The notes under the pieces were generated by a model. It made no database searches, was not told the DNA's origin, and saw only the letters and a program-made list of their open reading frames with translations. A stretch of 64,000 nucleotides of DNA from Amyelois transitella (Eukaryota > Arthropoda > Insecta > Lepidoptera > Pyralidae), in assembly GCF_032362555.1 (NCBI RefSeq), contig NC_083536.1, forward strand, positions 10,788,001-10,852,000. Reading direction: 5' to 3'. Of the stretch, positions 21,001 to 30,560 are shown piece after piece. Within the stretch, counting starts at the first letter, position 1, and each line of letters opens with the position of its first letter. Position numbers and translations under genes: made by a program.

Positions 21001-23386
21001 TACTAACGCTTCAACTTCACATAAGATAGTAGGAATGCAGTGGTTACCTACTACTGATCATTTTCAATTCTCAACGAACGCTGATATGCAAGAGTGCACC
21101 AAGCGCTTTATTCTCTCGATTACTGCGCGCTTGTTCGACCCATTAGGGCTACTAGGCCCGGTGGTCACATACATGAAACTGCTCGTTCAAGAATGCTGGA
21201 TGGCTGGCCTTGATTGGGACGATCCAGTGCCTCCCGCGATCTTAAATAAATGGACACAGTTTCATAATGAACTTGCTTATCTAGAACAAATAAAAATTCC
21301 ACGAAATGTCGGATTACGTTCTCCGCATGTCATTCTTCTAGGTTTCGCAGACGCAAGTGAAAGGTGCTATGGCGCTAATGTGTACATTCGCGTTAGTCAA
21401 GACTCATACTCACCCGACTCTGTCCACTTGCTCGCTTCTAAGTCTCGCGTAGCTTCACTATCTAAAATGTCACTCACACGACTAGAGCTGTGCGCCGCTC
21501 TTCTTCTCGCTAACCTTCTAGACGCCGTTAGACATACTCTTTCTCAGAGATGTCATATCAACGAAATATACTCGTTTTCAGATTCATCTGTGGCGCTTAC
21601 GTGGATTCATTCTCCGCCGTACAAATTTCATACATTTGTGGCTAATAGAATTACTGAGATTAACTCAAAACTTCCCGCTAAGCATTGGTTTCATGTAAAA
21701 GGCATTGAAAATCCCGCAGATATTACATCTCGCCCTGTAACGCCTAAAGCTCTAGTCAACAATCAATTTTGGTTTAATGGTCCCAATTGGCTAAGCCTTA
21801 GTTGTTCTGATTGGCCATTGAAACCTTTTACGATTAATCCTAATGGTTGTTTAGGAAATTTAGAGACTAAAACAATTAGTTTAGTCGTTCAAAGTCCTGA
21901 AGATATTCAGACTTCTCATCCAATTGAAATTATAGCTGAAAGAATTTCAAACTGGTTGAAATTATTACGCTCGGTTGTTTATATGTTACGTTTTATACAA
22001 AAATTAAAATCTCAACAGCCTATTTCTGTACAAGATTTAGAATTTTCTGAACTTTATATAATCCGCATTGTTCAAAATAAGCATTTCTTTAAAGAAATTA
22101 CCGCTTTGCGAAATGGGAAATTATCTGATAGTTCTCTTCTCAAGTTAAACCCTTTCATCGACAAGGAAGGCCTTCTAAGAGTCGCTGGGAGATTATCAAA
22201 CTCTGAACTCGATTTCGGTCAAAAGCATCCCATTTTATTACCTTCTAAAAATTTAATAACTCAATTGATTATTGATTATTATCACGTAACTAACCTTCAT
22301 ACAGGACCTTCACTATTACTCGCTCTTATAAGACAAAAGTTTTGGATACTATCCGCTAGAAACTTAATTCGTCAACGCGTACATAAATGCAATATTTGTT
22401 TCAAACTTAAACCGAAATTCACTTACCCTCGCATGGGAGATTTACCTACCTTTCGCATTTCAAAAGTTAAGTGTTTCGTTAATACTGCTGTAGATTATTT
22501 AGGCCCCTTTTTTATTACACATATTCGACGCCGTGGAATCAAAAGCCACAAGGCATATGTTTGTCTATTTGTGTGTCTCGCTACCAAGGCGTTACATTTA
22601 GAATTAGTTTCTGATCTCAGTTCAGAATTGTTTGTCGACGCTTTCAAACGCTTTATAAGTAGAAGAGGTCCGGTTTCTATGATCTATAGCGATGGCGGAA
22701 CCAACTTTATCGGCGCTAAACGAAAACTTAGTGAAATTTATGATTTATTACAGTCCACAGCTCACCAAAATTATATCAGTAATTATTTATTGACAAATAA
22801 AATTCAATTTAAACATAGCCCGCCGTACGGTCCTCATTTTAACGGTCTAAGTGAGGCTAATGTTAAGAGTGTTAAAACTCATATACTCAAAACTGTAGGC
22901 TCTCAGATCTTAACTTACGAAGAGTTCACAACTGTCTTAGTTCAAATAGAGGGTTTGCTGAACAGTAGACCCCTTTGTGTGCTAGGTACTGAACCTGAAG
23001 CAACTGCTCTCACTCCAAATCATTTTTTAAATGTTACTCCTATAAAATTTCTTCCCGCTGAAAATTACCTTGAATCGCCTGATAATCGCTTATCACGTTA
23101 TCAATTGTTATGTAAACTCACGCATGATTTCTGGCGTCGTTGGAGCCAGGAATATCTCACTTCCCTTCAACAAAGAGAAAAATGGACTAAGTCCTCAGAA
23201 AATATAAAACTGGGTACTGTAGTCATACTCAAAGACAATAATACGCATCCTCATTGTTGGCCCCTGGGAGTCATTACAGATGTTTACCCGGGTAAAGACA
23301 ATATAGTTCGAACCGTCAAGGTTCGCACTTCTTCTGGGAGTTATATACGTCCAGTAATCCGGGTTTGCCCATTGCCTACTCAGTAA
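18071..23386 (+). CDS. BEL/Pao gag-pol polyprotein
   Basis: One 1771-residue polyprotein, from ATG at 18071 to TAA just before the 3' LTR region. Order: gag core (FDGTPTKWSLFYENF, about residue 130), cysteine-rich nucleocapsid (CLICNSQPSHALYKC about 343, CINCLGFHNIAVC about 377, CNICQQRHHSLLH), and aspartic protease (LFLDCGSMSHFI, about 505, with DCG where many families have DSG or DTG). Reverse transcriptase follows (ALSADIEKMYFQL, YMDDF about 918), then RNase H (FADASERCYGANV, about 1092; LTRLELCAALL; FSDSSVALTW), and integrase with its His/Cys zinc site (about 1405-1440), core Asp residues in VDYLGPF and IYSDGGTNF, and Glu in GLSEANVKS. The C-terminal block (DFWRRWSQEYL, HPHCWPLGVI) is typical of BEL/Pao. 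No env is present. Confidence 0.96.
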   Translation: MSKQKSECAHSPEIVRLTAKKEHLFAIIQDAYTLSKDISDETNKEQFLIMIQSLEKTRTDFMQTLDDLAIAQISFNPKSKPDYSSMKSFDQLYCHIKACENKYNCKISRCDQKFELLNKKLPPLNLISFDGTPTKWSLFYENFKSLIHENPRLTDAEKVQYLVGKLTGKALTVCSGIPPTSDNYLIIWNALLEKYQDIRVQASFYIDQMINFKTGQSLDTFLEQFCSAESALRRLKIDNLSDYIFTHIALNKLDKETARLFEQMHSCVEIPTFSQITQFVNHQNKIQTLRSSAFTMNKTLPSNANKNTNKNKPTHNYFANTDQINTKTDIRNSNSKNSLSYNCLICNSQPSHALYKCQYFLNQTPVSRNNLVTKYNFCINCLGFHNIAVCRSQRNCNICQQRHHSLLHMHDTQSAITPSSHKATSVSYPSHSHAPYSAPVADTLTQSNSMQQVHADSNTRANLNNIALSVVTSSRCNELGNTVVLPTASVYVFNKNKRHNLRLFLDCGSMSHFITKSCCDRLNLKITPASSSIKGIGQTESVSYGVTTLKFHSRFDPMCSYDIVARVIDSITDHLPNYELDISKLTHFSDLPMADYNYHTPGEVDCLIGNELFPFLLGSDKVTSPHSSVVALETTLGYVAMGKAAVTRIKPCRNANNKTFFCFTEQTSTLESITQRFWELDNVPHKIHMSPDDQACEEIFKSTYSRDNTGRYTVHLPFKHNPSELGNSHFIAKRRLLNLEKKLDSNPDLRTNYNDTLQSYIDKGYLSKVENASSDDSSYYIPHRAVYRPDKLTSKTRIVIDASSKTTSGKSLNDLLYTGPNLQTSIFDLLLNLRMFSVALSADIEKMYFQLKLTPTHHAFQRILYRFDSRSDIDTFEFNRVSFGISSSPYLAMRVIRQLAADSRDQFPLAATEAETHMYMDDFITSMDGVDVALKAKSELIQMFASGGFNLTKWISNSPDLLDKSSAMQSEDVIQFDTNASTSHKIVGMQWLPTTDHFQFSTNADMQECTKRFILSITARLFDPLGLLGPVVTYMKLLVQECWMAGLDWDDPVPPAILNKWTQFHNELAYLEQIKIPRNVGLRSPHVILLGFADASERCYGANVYIRVSQDSYSPDSVHLLASKSRVASLSKMSLTRLELCAALLLANLLDAVRHTLSQRCHINEIYSFSDSSVALTWIHSPPYKFHTFVANRITEINSKLPAKHWFHVKGIENPADITSRPVTPKALVNNQFWFNGPNWLSLSCSDWPLKPFTINPNGCLGNLETKTISLVVQSPEDIQTSHPIEIIAERISNWLKLLRSVVYMLRFIQKLKSQQPISVQDLEFSELYIIRIVQNKHFFKEITALRNGKLSDSSLLKLNPFIDKEGLLRVAGRLSNSELDFGQKHPILLPSKNLITQLIIDYYHVTNLHTGPSLLLALIRQKFWILSARNLIRQRVHKCNICFKLKPKFTYPRMGDLPTFRISKVKCFVNTAVDYLGPFFITHIRRRGIKSHKAYVCLFVCLATKALHLELVSDLSSELFVDAFKRFISRRGPVSMIYSDGGTNFIGAKRKLSEIYDLLQSTAHQNYISNYLLTNKIQFKHSPPYGPHFNGLSEANVKSVKTHILKTVGSQILTYEEFTTVLVQIEGLLNSRPLCVLGTEPEATALTPNHFLNVTPIKFLPAENYLESPDNRLSRYQLLCKLTHDFWRRWSQEYLTSLQQREKWTKSSENIKLGTVVILKDNNTHPHCWPLGVITDVYPGKDNIVRTVKVRTSSGSYIRPVIRVCPLPTQ

Positions 23387-23539
23387 ATATTATTTCCTAG
23401 ATTTATATATTTTAGGTTGTAAGTTTTAATTTTTTTTGTTATTACTTACGTATCTACTAAAAAACTTGCAATTGTATTCATTCCTAGTTCCTGTATGTTG
23501 TTTCATGTAATATAGAGGAAACCTCTAGGCCGGCAGACT

Positions 23540-23918
23540 TGCCTTCGCCAATTATTTATTTTTTAATATATTTTTTATAAACGCAACACTACATACACGC
23601 ACTCTTTCACGCACGCACTCAATCCTATTCCTGTCCCACTCTCACTCCTTTCACAAATGTCAAAATAATTTAAAAAGAAAACGTTCTAATTCGTCTCCGC
23701 GCGCAACTGCACCGCTCTCTGCATCGGTTGTGAATATTCGCAAAATTCATCAAAGACGCTAAAACTTTATTAATTACGCACCCCGGGGTTAGTTTGTGAA
23801 GTGCAGTGATTTGTGTTTCCCAAAAACTACCCTTTGGATCGTGGAAGATACCGGCGCTGGACGAGAGCTCGAGTTACGGATCAAAGGTACTCCTTGTCCA
23901 TATCCTTCCGCGACACCA
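23540..23918 (+). repeat. BEL 3' LTR
   Basis: No difference from the 5' LTR found on reading base by base. A purine-rich stretch (AGAGGAAACC, 23513-23522) lies shortly upstream and could serve as polypurine tract. The interval 23387-23539 is otherwise featureless. Confidence 0.95.
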
Positions 23919-23923
23919 CCAAT

Positions 23924-25238
23924 CTCAATTTTACCAATTTTTAGCAAGGTGTTCGAGAGAATCATGCTTAATCAAATGCAGCGTTACTTTAAGTCTAATA
24001 AATTATTTTACATTCAGCAATACGGCTTTACTGAGGGGAAATGTACAACAGATGCAAGTGTGGCTCTTGTCACTCATATTTTCAATGCATGGGAAGACTC
24101 ACAGGATGCCATCGGAGTGTTTTGCGATCTGACCAAAGCATTTCATTGTGTAGATCATAGAACTCTTCTGCTCAAGCTCGCTCATTACGGGTTCGACACT
24201 GCTGCCGTTGAACTAATTAAATCATATCTTAGTGATAGATTTCAGACGGTAGATTTAAATAATACAAAATCGAAAGGAGCGACGGTAAAAATTGGGGTAC
24301 CACAAGGTTCCATTTTGGGGCCTTTTCTCTTTCTGGTATATATCAACGACCTGCGTTGCATGATTGAGAAACAGACTGGCATCGTGTTGTTTGCAGATGA
24401 TACGTCACTAATTTTTTAAATGAACCGCCGTAGCGAAATATGTGATGATGTGTATAGCACTTTAGCCGCCATTTCTAACTGGTTTACAATCAACAACTTA
24501 CTGTTAAATGCAAATAAGACCCAATGCATTAAGTTTACACTTCCCAATGTGCGGCAGGCAAATGTAGATATTAGTATAAGTAGTAAAAGATTAGATTTTG
24601 TTGATAGTACTACTTTCTTAGGAATAACATTAGATTCAAATTTGAAATGGAATGCTCACATTTTAAAATTTTCTAAAAGGCTTAGTTCTGCAGCCTACGC
24701 TATTCGTCGTATTAGGCATTTGACAGATGTGGCAACTGCTAAGTTAGTATATTTTAGTTATTTTCATAGTTTAATGTCTTATGGTCTACTGCTTTGGGGA
24801 GCAGCAGCAGACATACAAACTATTTTCATTCTACAAAAAAGGGCAATTCGAGCTATCTACGGCTTAAAACAAAGAGATTCACTTAGAGATTTTTCAAAAC
24901 CCTTAATATTTTAACATTGCCCTCACAATACATTTTCGATAACATTATGCATGTTAGGAAAAACTTAGACGCTTTAAAAAAAGTACGTGAATGTAATAGT
25001 AGATCACTGCGGAACAATTACAAGTTGGCGATCCCAGCGCATCGGCTGGCTAAGGTAGGGAAATCATTTCTGATTAATTGTATAAGATTTTATAATAAAT
25101 AACCAAAAAGTGTTCTTGAAATGAATGATAAAAAATTTAAAAAGTACATTAAAGATGAGCTTTGTAGGAAAGCCTATTACAGCACGGAGGATTATATTAA
25201 TGATAAACATGTGTGGCCCGAGCTTGACATAATGGCCT
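23924..25238 (+). pseudogene. CR1-like ORF2 segment 4 (reverse transcriptase and C-terminus)
   Basis: Resumes with PISILPIFSKVFERIM and runs through FCDLTKAFHCVDH, GVPQGSILGPFLFLVYINDL and LFADDTSLIF (FADD active-site box at about 24395). It continues past a stop at 24417-24419 into the thumb and C-terminal region (WFTINNLLLNANKTQCI, FLGITLDSNLKWNAHI, SLMSYGLLLWG). A one-base loss near 24893 breaks the frame at DFSKPLIF; the partial copy at 39841-39952 has the extra T there. The tail reads SFLINCIRFYNK and reaches the gypsy target at 25235. The FADD variant occurs in many LINEs and is not itself inactivating. Confidence 0.85.
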
Positions 25239-25896
25239 TTTAGGTATAGCCAAAAGATATGAGTTACCTTAATTGTAATTGTGCGTCCGGTGTAGGTAGC
25301 AAATAAATCACTTAACTCACGGAAATGTTTATAAAGTTTATTTAACAGAAGGCAAGATAAAAGCACAGTGAATAGCAAGATAGAAATGAAAGATCACAGC
25401 ACAGATAGAAAGAAAAGTTCGGAAGATAAGCTATAGAAAAGATAGTTCAGCTAATTGCGTACGTGCGTAATAATGTAAACAAAGCGTTAGCAATGAATGT
25501 ACAAGCGACATGAGCTCCGCGTCAGGATATGATCTCGACTGGCCGATGGTCAGCGACGGCGGCCGAGGAATGCGCTCGCGCAACGCCCAGCGAAACCGGT
25601 TTTGATCTACGGGGATAATACGCGTTTCCATAAGACCGCGACTACAACTGACTGGTACACGGCACATCCGATACGATATTCAATATTGATATCATGTATA
25701 TTAGAATTTAGATTGTAAATATAAAGTGTAAACATTATTAATATTTAGAATTAGGAAAGTGTATATATTGTAAATAAATAAATTGTAAATATAAAATTTG
25801 TTAAGGTTTGAATTGTAAAATATAAACGTGTATAAATAAAATAGTAAAATGTATAATTGATATATATACACATGCAAGGTAGGTAGGTCACCTACA
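25239..25896 (-). repeat. Gypsy 3' LTR
   Basis: Undisturbed LTR. Its junction near 25855-25875 (GATATATATACACATG) preserves the empty target into which the mariner jumped in the other LTR. A 78-codon open frame inside it is duplicated in the 5' LTR and is part of the repeat, not a gene. Confidence 0.94.
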
Positions 25897-25914
25897 TCAC
25901 TCCCCTCCAGAGAC
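25897..25914 (-). promoter_or_regulatory. Gypsy polypurine tract
   Basis: On the coding strand GTCTCTGGAGGGGAGTGA directly precedes the LTR start TGTAGG. A purine-rich tract in this position primes plus-strand DNA synthesis in LTR elements. Confidence 0.75.
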
Positions 25915-25919
25915 CGTGT

Positions 25920-28900
25920 CTACGGGCGATAATAGTCTGGGAACTTAACGCGTCGACCAGAACGAGTTGTGGTTCGTTGGGAAGGAGTTGTTTCAGTAGA
26001 TTTGTTTAATGATGGTGGGGATAAAATATTTTTAGCATACCTATCACTACTATTGCTACTAGTGGGGATGTCAGACAGCATGTAGGCTGGTTTTAGCCGA
26101 TCAATAGATACTGTGACGATTCTATTTTTGACCTTTAACTTATAAACTTTGGGACCTCTTTTGACCACTGCGTAAGGACCATTGTAAGCGGGTTGAAAAG
26201 TACCACGGACAGTGTCATCTCTGACATATACGTGACTAGAAGTGTCCAGGTCTTTATATATAAACACTTTTTCCTTATTGTGGTGTGAAGTTGAGACGGG
26301 TTGGAGATTAGTGGCAAATGAGCGTAAGCGAGCAGCGAAATCGCGGATGTCGGTGGTGTGGCAAACTGATTTGTCACCAAAAAAATCACCTGGCATTCGT
26401 AGGGTTTCTCCATAGAGAAGTTCAGATGGAGTGGCCTGTAAATCTTCTTTAATCGCGTTACGTATGCCCAGTAAGACTAAAGGTAAAGTTTCCGTCCAGT
26501 TCACATCGCTATGACACGTTATGGCTGTTTTTAGTTGGCGATGAAAACGTTCAACTAATCCGTTACACTGGGGATGGTATGCGGTTGTTTTTCGGTGTCG
26601 GAATCCTATTTGTTTGGCCAACTGTTGAAATAGGGACGATTCAAATTGTTTTCCGCGATCGGAGACTATATCTGTGGGACAGCCGTATCGGGAAATCCAG
26701 TTGGACACAAAGGCTTTGGCCACTGCTTCTGCGGTAATTTCGACGAGTGGGACAGCTTCAGGCCATCGCGTGAAGCGATCGACTGCTGTCAAACAATATC
26801 TAAAACTAGCAGATGGTGGGAGGGGACCAATCAGGTCTATATGGACATATTTGAAGCGTGCTTTCGGTAAATCTAAGGTACCTAAAGGTGAAGATACATG
26901 ACGATTTACCTTGGCTCGCTGACAAGCCAAACATGCCTTAGACCACTCACGACAGTCTTTCCTCATTGAAGGCCAAACGTAACGTTGAGCAACTAATTTT
27001 GCACTAGCGTTTGCACCGGGATGACTAAAACAGTGAAGGTGCCTAAAAATCTGTTGACGGAACTCGTTTGTGACAAAAGGTCTGGGAGTCGGAGTGCTGA
27101 CGTCGCAGTACAAAAAAGAACGACTCCCTGGAACAGTTGTTTTTTCCAGACGAAGTGAAGTTTCGCCTTGGAGTATTTTGGACAGTTCTGGATCTGATTT
27201 TTGGGACTTGGCAAGAAGCTCTAAGTCAACCGGCATCTGCAGTTCATCAACACGGGAAAGAGTGTCGGCTACGACATTGTCTTTACCGGCTACATGACGA
27301 ATGTCAGTTGTGAACTGCGAGATGTAGTCCAAATGCCTGTACTGACGGGGTGAGCAATTGGCCTTGCGTTCGTGGAAAGCAAAACACAACGGTTTATGGT
27401 CAGTGTAGATAACAAAATGTCTAGCCTCTAACATAAACCTGAAGTATTTGATACTTTCGTAAATAGAAAGGAGCTCTCTATCATACGTAGAATAACGTTG
27501 TTGGGAGGGGCTCAATTTGCGTGAAAAGAACGCAAGCGGCTGCCAACTATTATTAATGTGCTGCTGTAAGACAGCGCCAATGGCGATATCGGATGCATCC
27601 GTAGTCAGAGCCAGCTTAGCCTGCGGGTCTGGGTGTGCCAACATAGCTGCATTAGCTAAGCTTTCTTTGCATTCATTGAAAGCTCTTAGCGCGTCACCTG
27701 TAATGTTGACTGGTTCTAATCCTCTTACCGATCCCACAAGCAAGGCATTCAGGGGAGCCTGGATTTGGGCAGAGTTAGGTAGGAATCGCCTATAGAAATT
27801 AATCATACCCAAGAATCTCCTAAGCTGCTTGATGGTTGTAGGTAAAGGGAAATCAGCTATGGCCTGGACTTTATTTTTCGTAGGTTTAGCGCCCGAATGA
27901 GAAATGGTGTAGCCAAGAAAGGATACTTCGGGCTTGCCGAAAACACATTTGGCGGTATTAATAAGTATACCATATTCTTTCATTCTTGTGAAGATTTGAC
28001 GCAGGTGGTCCTCGTGTTCTGTCTCGGTTTTAGAAAATATTAAAAAATCGTCCAGATAGGGAAAACAGAAATCGAGTCCACGAGTCATCTCGTCGACGAA
28101 CCTCTGAAAAGTTTGGCCAGCATTTCTCAGACCAAACGTCATATACGGAAATTCGTATAGTCTGAAGGGTGTAGTTATTGCCGTCTTCGGGATATCGTCC
28201 GCGAAGACGGGGATCTGGTGGTAGGCTTTAACCAAATCTATTGTTGAGAACACATTACAGCCTGATAGATTGTTGGCAAAGTCGTGTATGTGCCGTATCG
28301 GGTATTTATCAGGGATCGTTCTTGAGTTGAGTTGCCTATAATCGCCACATGGACGCCAACTATTATCTTTTTTAGGAGTGAGATGAAGAGGCGACGCCAA
28401 TGGACTGTCAGAAGGACGTGCTGTGCCGTTTGCGAGCATAGCGTCGAATTCCAGCTTGGCGATTTTAAGTTTATCTGGAGCCAATCTCCGAGGAGAACAA
28501 GAAACTGGGGGGCCTGGAGTGGTTCTAATATAATGAACTGTGTTGTGTTTAGGCGAATGTGGTGTACCAGCAGGTCGAGTTATTCGTGGAAATTCACCGA
28601 GAATGTTGAAGTACTTCCCTTCGCCAGTCAAGACCTTAACACTTGGTACGGCTGATTCTGTAAAAGAAATGCTAGCAAGAGTTGAAACATTGGTGCTGCT
28701 GTCAATTAAGCGTCTATTTCTTATGTCTACAACTAAATTATAAAAACTAAGAAAGTCCACACCAATGATTGCCTTGGTAACGTCGGCCACGATGAACTGC
28801 CATGGAAAGTCTCGACGAAGTCCAAGATTTAAATTCAACTGTACTGAACCGTAAGTGTTTATTGTAGATCCGTTGGCTGCACACAACTCATAGTTTGATT

Positions 28901-29036
28901 TAGCACGTCGTTCGTTGATCATGTACCTCGGTATGACGCATAAGTCACTTCCGGTATCAATGAGGAATTGAACTTTGGATCTGCTATCAACCACGAACAA
29001 GCGACCAGTCATCTGCGGGCAATCGTCAGTCGCCAT
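25920..29036 (-). CDS. Gypsy pol polyprotein
   Basis: A 1038-residue intact pol. Order: aspartic protease ([13 protein letters not shown], about residue 30); reverse transcriptase ([40 protein letters not shown] about 325); RNase H ([15 protein letters not shown] about 482, [15 protein letters not shown]); and integrase with zinc finger (HLHCFSHPG to CLACQRAK, about 665-710), core residues in HIDLIGPLP (about 728), [10 protein letters not shown] (about 790) and NGLVERFHR (about 825), and a C-terminal GPY-like block ([11 protein letters not shown]). The ATG overlaps the gag stop as TAATG, so pol is likely made by termination-reinitiation rather than frameshifting. Its mapped end is 24 bases short of the 3' LTR. 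Confidence 0.95.
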   Translation of the reverse strand: MATDDCPQMTGRLFVVDSRSKVQFLIDTGSDLCVIPRYMINERRAKSNYELCAANGSTINTYGSVQLNLNLGLRRDFPWQFIVADVTKAIIGVDFLSFYNLVVDIRNRRLIDSSTNVSTLASISFTESAVPSVKVLTGEGKYFNILGEFPRITRPAGTPHSPKHNTVHYIRTTPGPPVSCSPRRLAPDKLKIAKLEFDAMLANGTARPSDSPLASPLHLTPKKDNSWRPCGDYRQLNSRTIPDKYPIRHIHDFANNLSGCNVFSTIDLVKAYHQIPVFADDIPKTAITTPFRLYEFPYMTFGLRNAGQTFQRFVDEMTRGLDFCFPYLDDFLIFSKTETEHEDHLRQIFTRMKEYGILINTAKCVFGKPEVSFLGYTISHSGAKPTKNKVQAIADFPLPTTIKQLRRFLGMINFYRRFLPNSAQIQAPLNALLVGSVRGLEPVNITGDALRAFNECKESLANAAMLAHPDPQAKLALTTDASDIAIGAVLQQHINNSWQPLAFFSRKLSPSQQRYSTYDRELLSIYESIKYFRFMLEARHFVIYTDHKPLCFAFHERKANCSPRQYRHLDYISQFTTDIRHVAGKDNVVADTLSRVDELQMPVDLELLAKSQKSDPELSKILQGETSLRLEKTTVPGSRSFLYCDVSTPTPRPFVTNEFRQQIFRHLHCFSHPGANASAKLVAQRYVWPSMRKDCREWSKACLACQRAKVNRHVSSPLGTLDLPKARFKYVHIDLIGPLPPSASFRYCLTAVDRFTRWPEAVPLVEITAEAVAKAFVSNWISRYGCPTDIVSDRGKQFESSLFQQLAKQIGFRHRKTTAYHPQCNGLVERFHRQLKTAITCHSDVNWTETLPLVLLGIRNAIKEDLQATPSELLYGETLRMPGDFFGDKSVCHTTDIRDFAARLRSFATNLQPVSTSHHNKEKVFIYKDLDTSSHVYVRDDTVRGTFQPAYNGPYAVVKRGPKVYKLKVKNRIVTVSIDRLKPAYMLSDIPTSSNSSDRYAKNILSPPSLNKSTETTPSQRTTTRSGRRVKFPDYYRP

Positions 29037-29911
29037 TACCGACTGCCCTGGGAGTTTTCCGCCTTAAAATCGCAGGGGGTGATGCATTTCCTGGCTTTGC
29101 CTCCAAATTTAGCATGGTACCAGCACAGTGGTTGCTTCCTATAGCGCGAATTGGATCGGCTGCGGTTGCGGTTACCATAATTGGATCGATTCTGCGATCT
29201 GGAACGGTTATGGGCTGTCAGGGCTTTCACCTGCCTAGTAAGCTCCGCAATCTGTTTCGCCATATCTTCCATAGTTATGGCGGAATAATTTGAAGAAGAC
29301 GTGGATGCTACCGTAGGCGCTGGAGGTGCAATGTCCTGGATACGGTCTGCTAAATCTGCTAAGGTTTCTATTGGTGACGAGGCTTGCGAAGCGATGACCT
29401 GCTGCATGTTGTGAGGGAGGCGGCTCGTCCAAATAGTCCTCACAAAATCTTCGGGAACGCCGGGTCCAGCCAAGTGTTGAAGGTGTCGAAGAAATTGGGA
29501 TGGCTTTCTATCACCAAGCTCTTCGTGCATAAGAAGTTGCTTGACCTTCTTCTCCTTTGAGGCCGACAAACGCTTTATGAGTTTACTTTTAAGCTTTTCG
29601 TATTTGTTGGTAGCCGGAGGGGAAACAATAATATCTTCAACTTCTGCAGCATATTGGTTGTCTAACTGAGATATAACATAATAAAATTTTGTCGTATCAG
29701 CGGTGATGTTAGATATTAGAAATTGGCCCTCCAACTGCGCGAACCAAATCATAGGTTTATCTGGCCAAAATGGTGCAATCCGAACTCCGACTCTGTAGAC
29801 GTCCGATGGTACCGTGGAAACGCGCGCTTCGGTAGTGTCTCGTTGACCAAAGTCCGGTGCGCTTTTTTCTCGTTGTACCGACTTCATTGATTCTTCGCTA
29901 TCACTTGCCAT
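29036..29911 (-). CDS. Gypsy gag
   Basis: About 291 residues from the ATG at 29911 (MASDSEES); an in-frame ATG upstream lies in the LTR and is not used here. The core is capsid-like: [53 protein letters not shown]. Then come a short coiled segment, an Arg/Ser/Asn-rich tract ([13 protein letters not shown]) and a [14 protein letters not shown] motif, the modified zinc-knuckle type of one insect gypsy lineage in which the Cys/His spacing is non-canonical. The stop TAA overlaps the pol ATG. Packages the element RNA. Confidence 0.92.
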   Translation of the reverse strand: MASDSEESMKSVQREKSAPDFGQRDTTEARVSTVPSDVYRVGVRIAPFWPDKPMIWFAQLEGQFLISNITADTTKFYYVISQLDNQYAAEVEDIIVSPPATNKYEKLKSKLIKRLSASKEKKVKQLLMHEELGDRKPSQFLRHLQHLAGPGVPEDFVRTIWTSRLPHNMQQVIASQASSPIETLADLADRIQDIAPPAPTVASTSSSNYSAITMEDMAKQIAELTRQVKALTAHNRSRSQNRSNYGNRNRSRSNSRYRKQPLCWYHAKFGGKARKCITPCDFKAENSQGSR

Positions 29912-29923
29912 TTTCTGTGGTTC

Positions 29924-29941
29924 TTGAGACGGGGTCACCAG
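29924..29941 (-). promoter_or_regulatory. Gypsy primer-binding site
   Basis: On the coding strand CTGGTGACCCCGTCTCAAG starts at the inner edge of the 5' LTR, the usual position for the tRNA primer-binding site. I have not assigned the tRNA. Confidence 0.65.
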
Positions 29942-30560
29942 TTTAGGTATAGCCAAAAGATAGGAGTTACCTTCATTGTAATTGTGTGTAGGTAGCAAAT
30001 AAATCACTTAACTCACGGAAATGTTTATAAAGTTTATTTAACAGAAGGCAAGATAAAAGCACAGTGAATAGCAAGATAGAAATGAAAGATCACAGCACAG
30101 ATAGAAAGAAAAGTTCGGAAGATAAGCTATAGAAAAGATAGTTCAGCTAATTGCGTACGTGCGTAATAATGTAAACAAAGCGTTAGCAATGAATGTACAA
30201 GCGACATGAGCTCCGCGTCAGGATATGATCTCGACTGGCCGATGGTCAGCGACGGCGGCCGAGGAATGCGCTCGCGCAACGCCCAGCGAAACCGGTTTTG
30301 ATCTACGGGGATAATACGCGTTTCCATAAGACCGCGACTACAACTGACTGGTACACGGCACATCCGATACGATATTCAATATTGATATCATGTATATTAG
30401 AATTTAGATTGTAAATATAAAGTGTAAACATTATTAATATTTAGAATTAGGAAAGTGTATATATTGTAAATAAATAAATTGTAAATATAAAATTTGTTAA
30501 GGTTTGAATTGTAAAATATAAACGTGTATAAATAAAATAGTAAAATGTATAATTGATATA

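Larger units (their letters stand above)
17274..23918 (+). mobile_element. BEL/Pao LTR retrotransposon, complete and young
   Basis: A 6645-bp element with 379-bp LTRs (17274-17652 and 23540-23918) that begin TG, end CA and appear identical over their whole length. It is flanked by the 5-bp duplication CCAAT (17269-17273 and 23919-23923). A single 1771-codon open frame lies between. Identical LTRs, intact ORF and clean duplication indicate an insertion too recent for mutations to have accumulated. It interrupts the CR1-like reverse transcriptase inside the GNYRPIS motif. Confidence 0.97.

Noticed and set aside
25431..25667. 78-codon frame identical to 30127-30363
   Set aside because: Both lie in the gypsy LTRs; the identity reflects the repeat, not a gene family.
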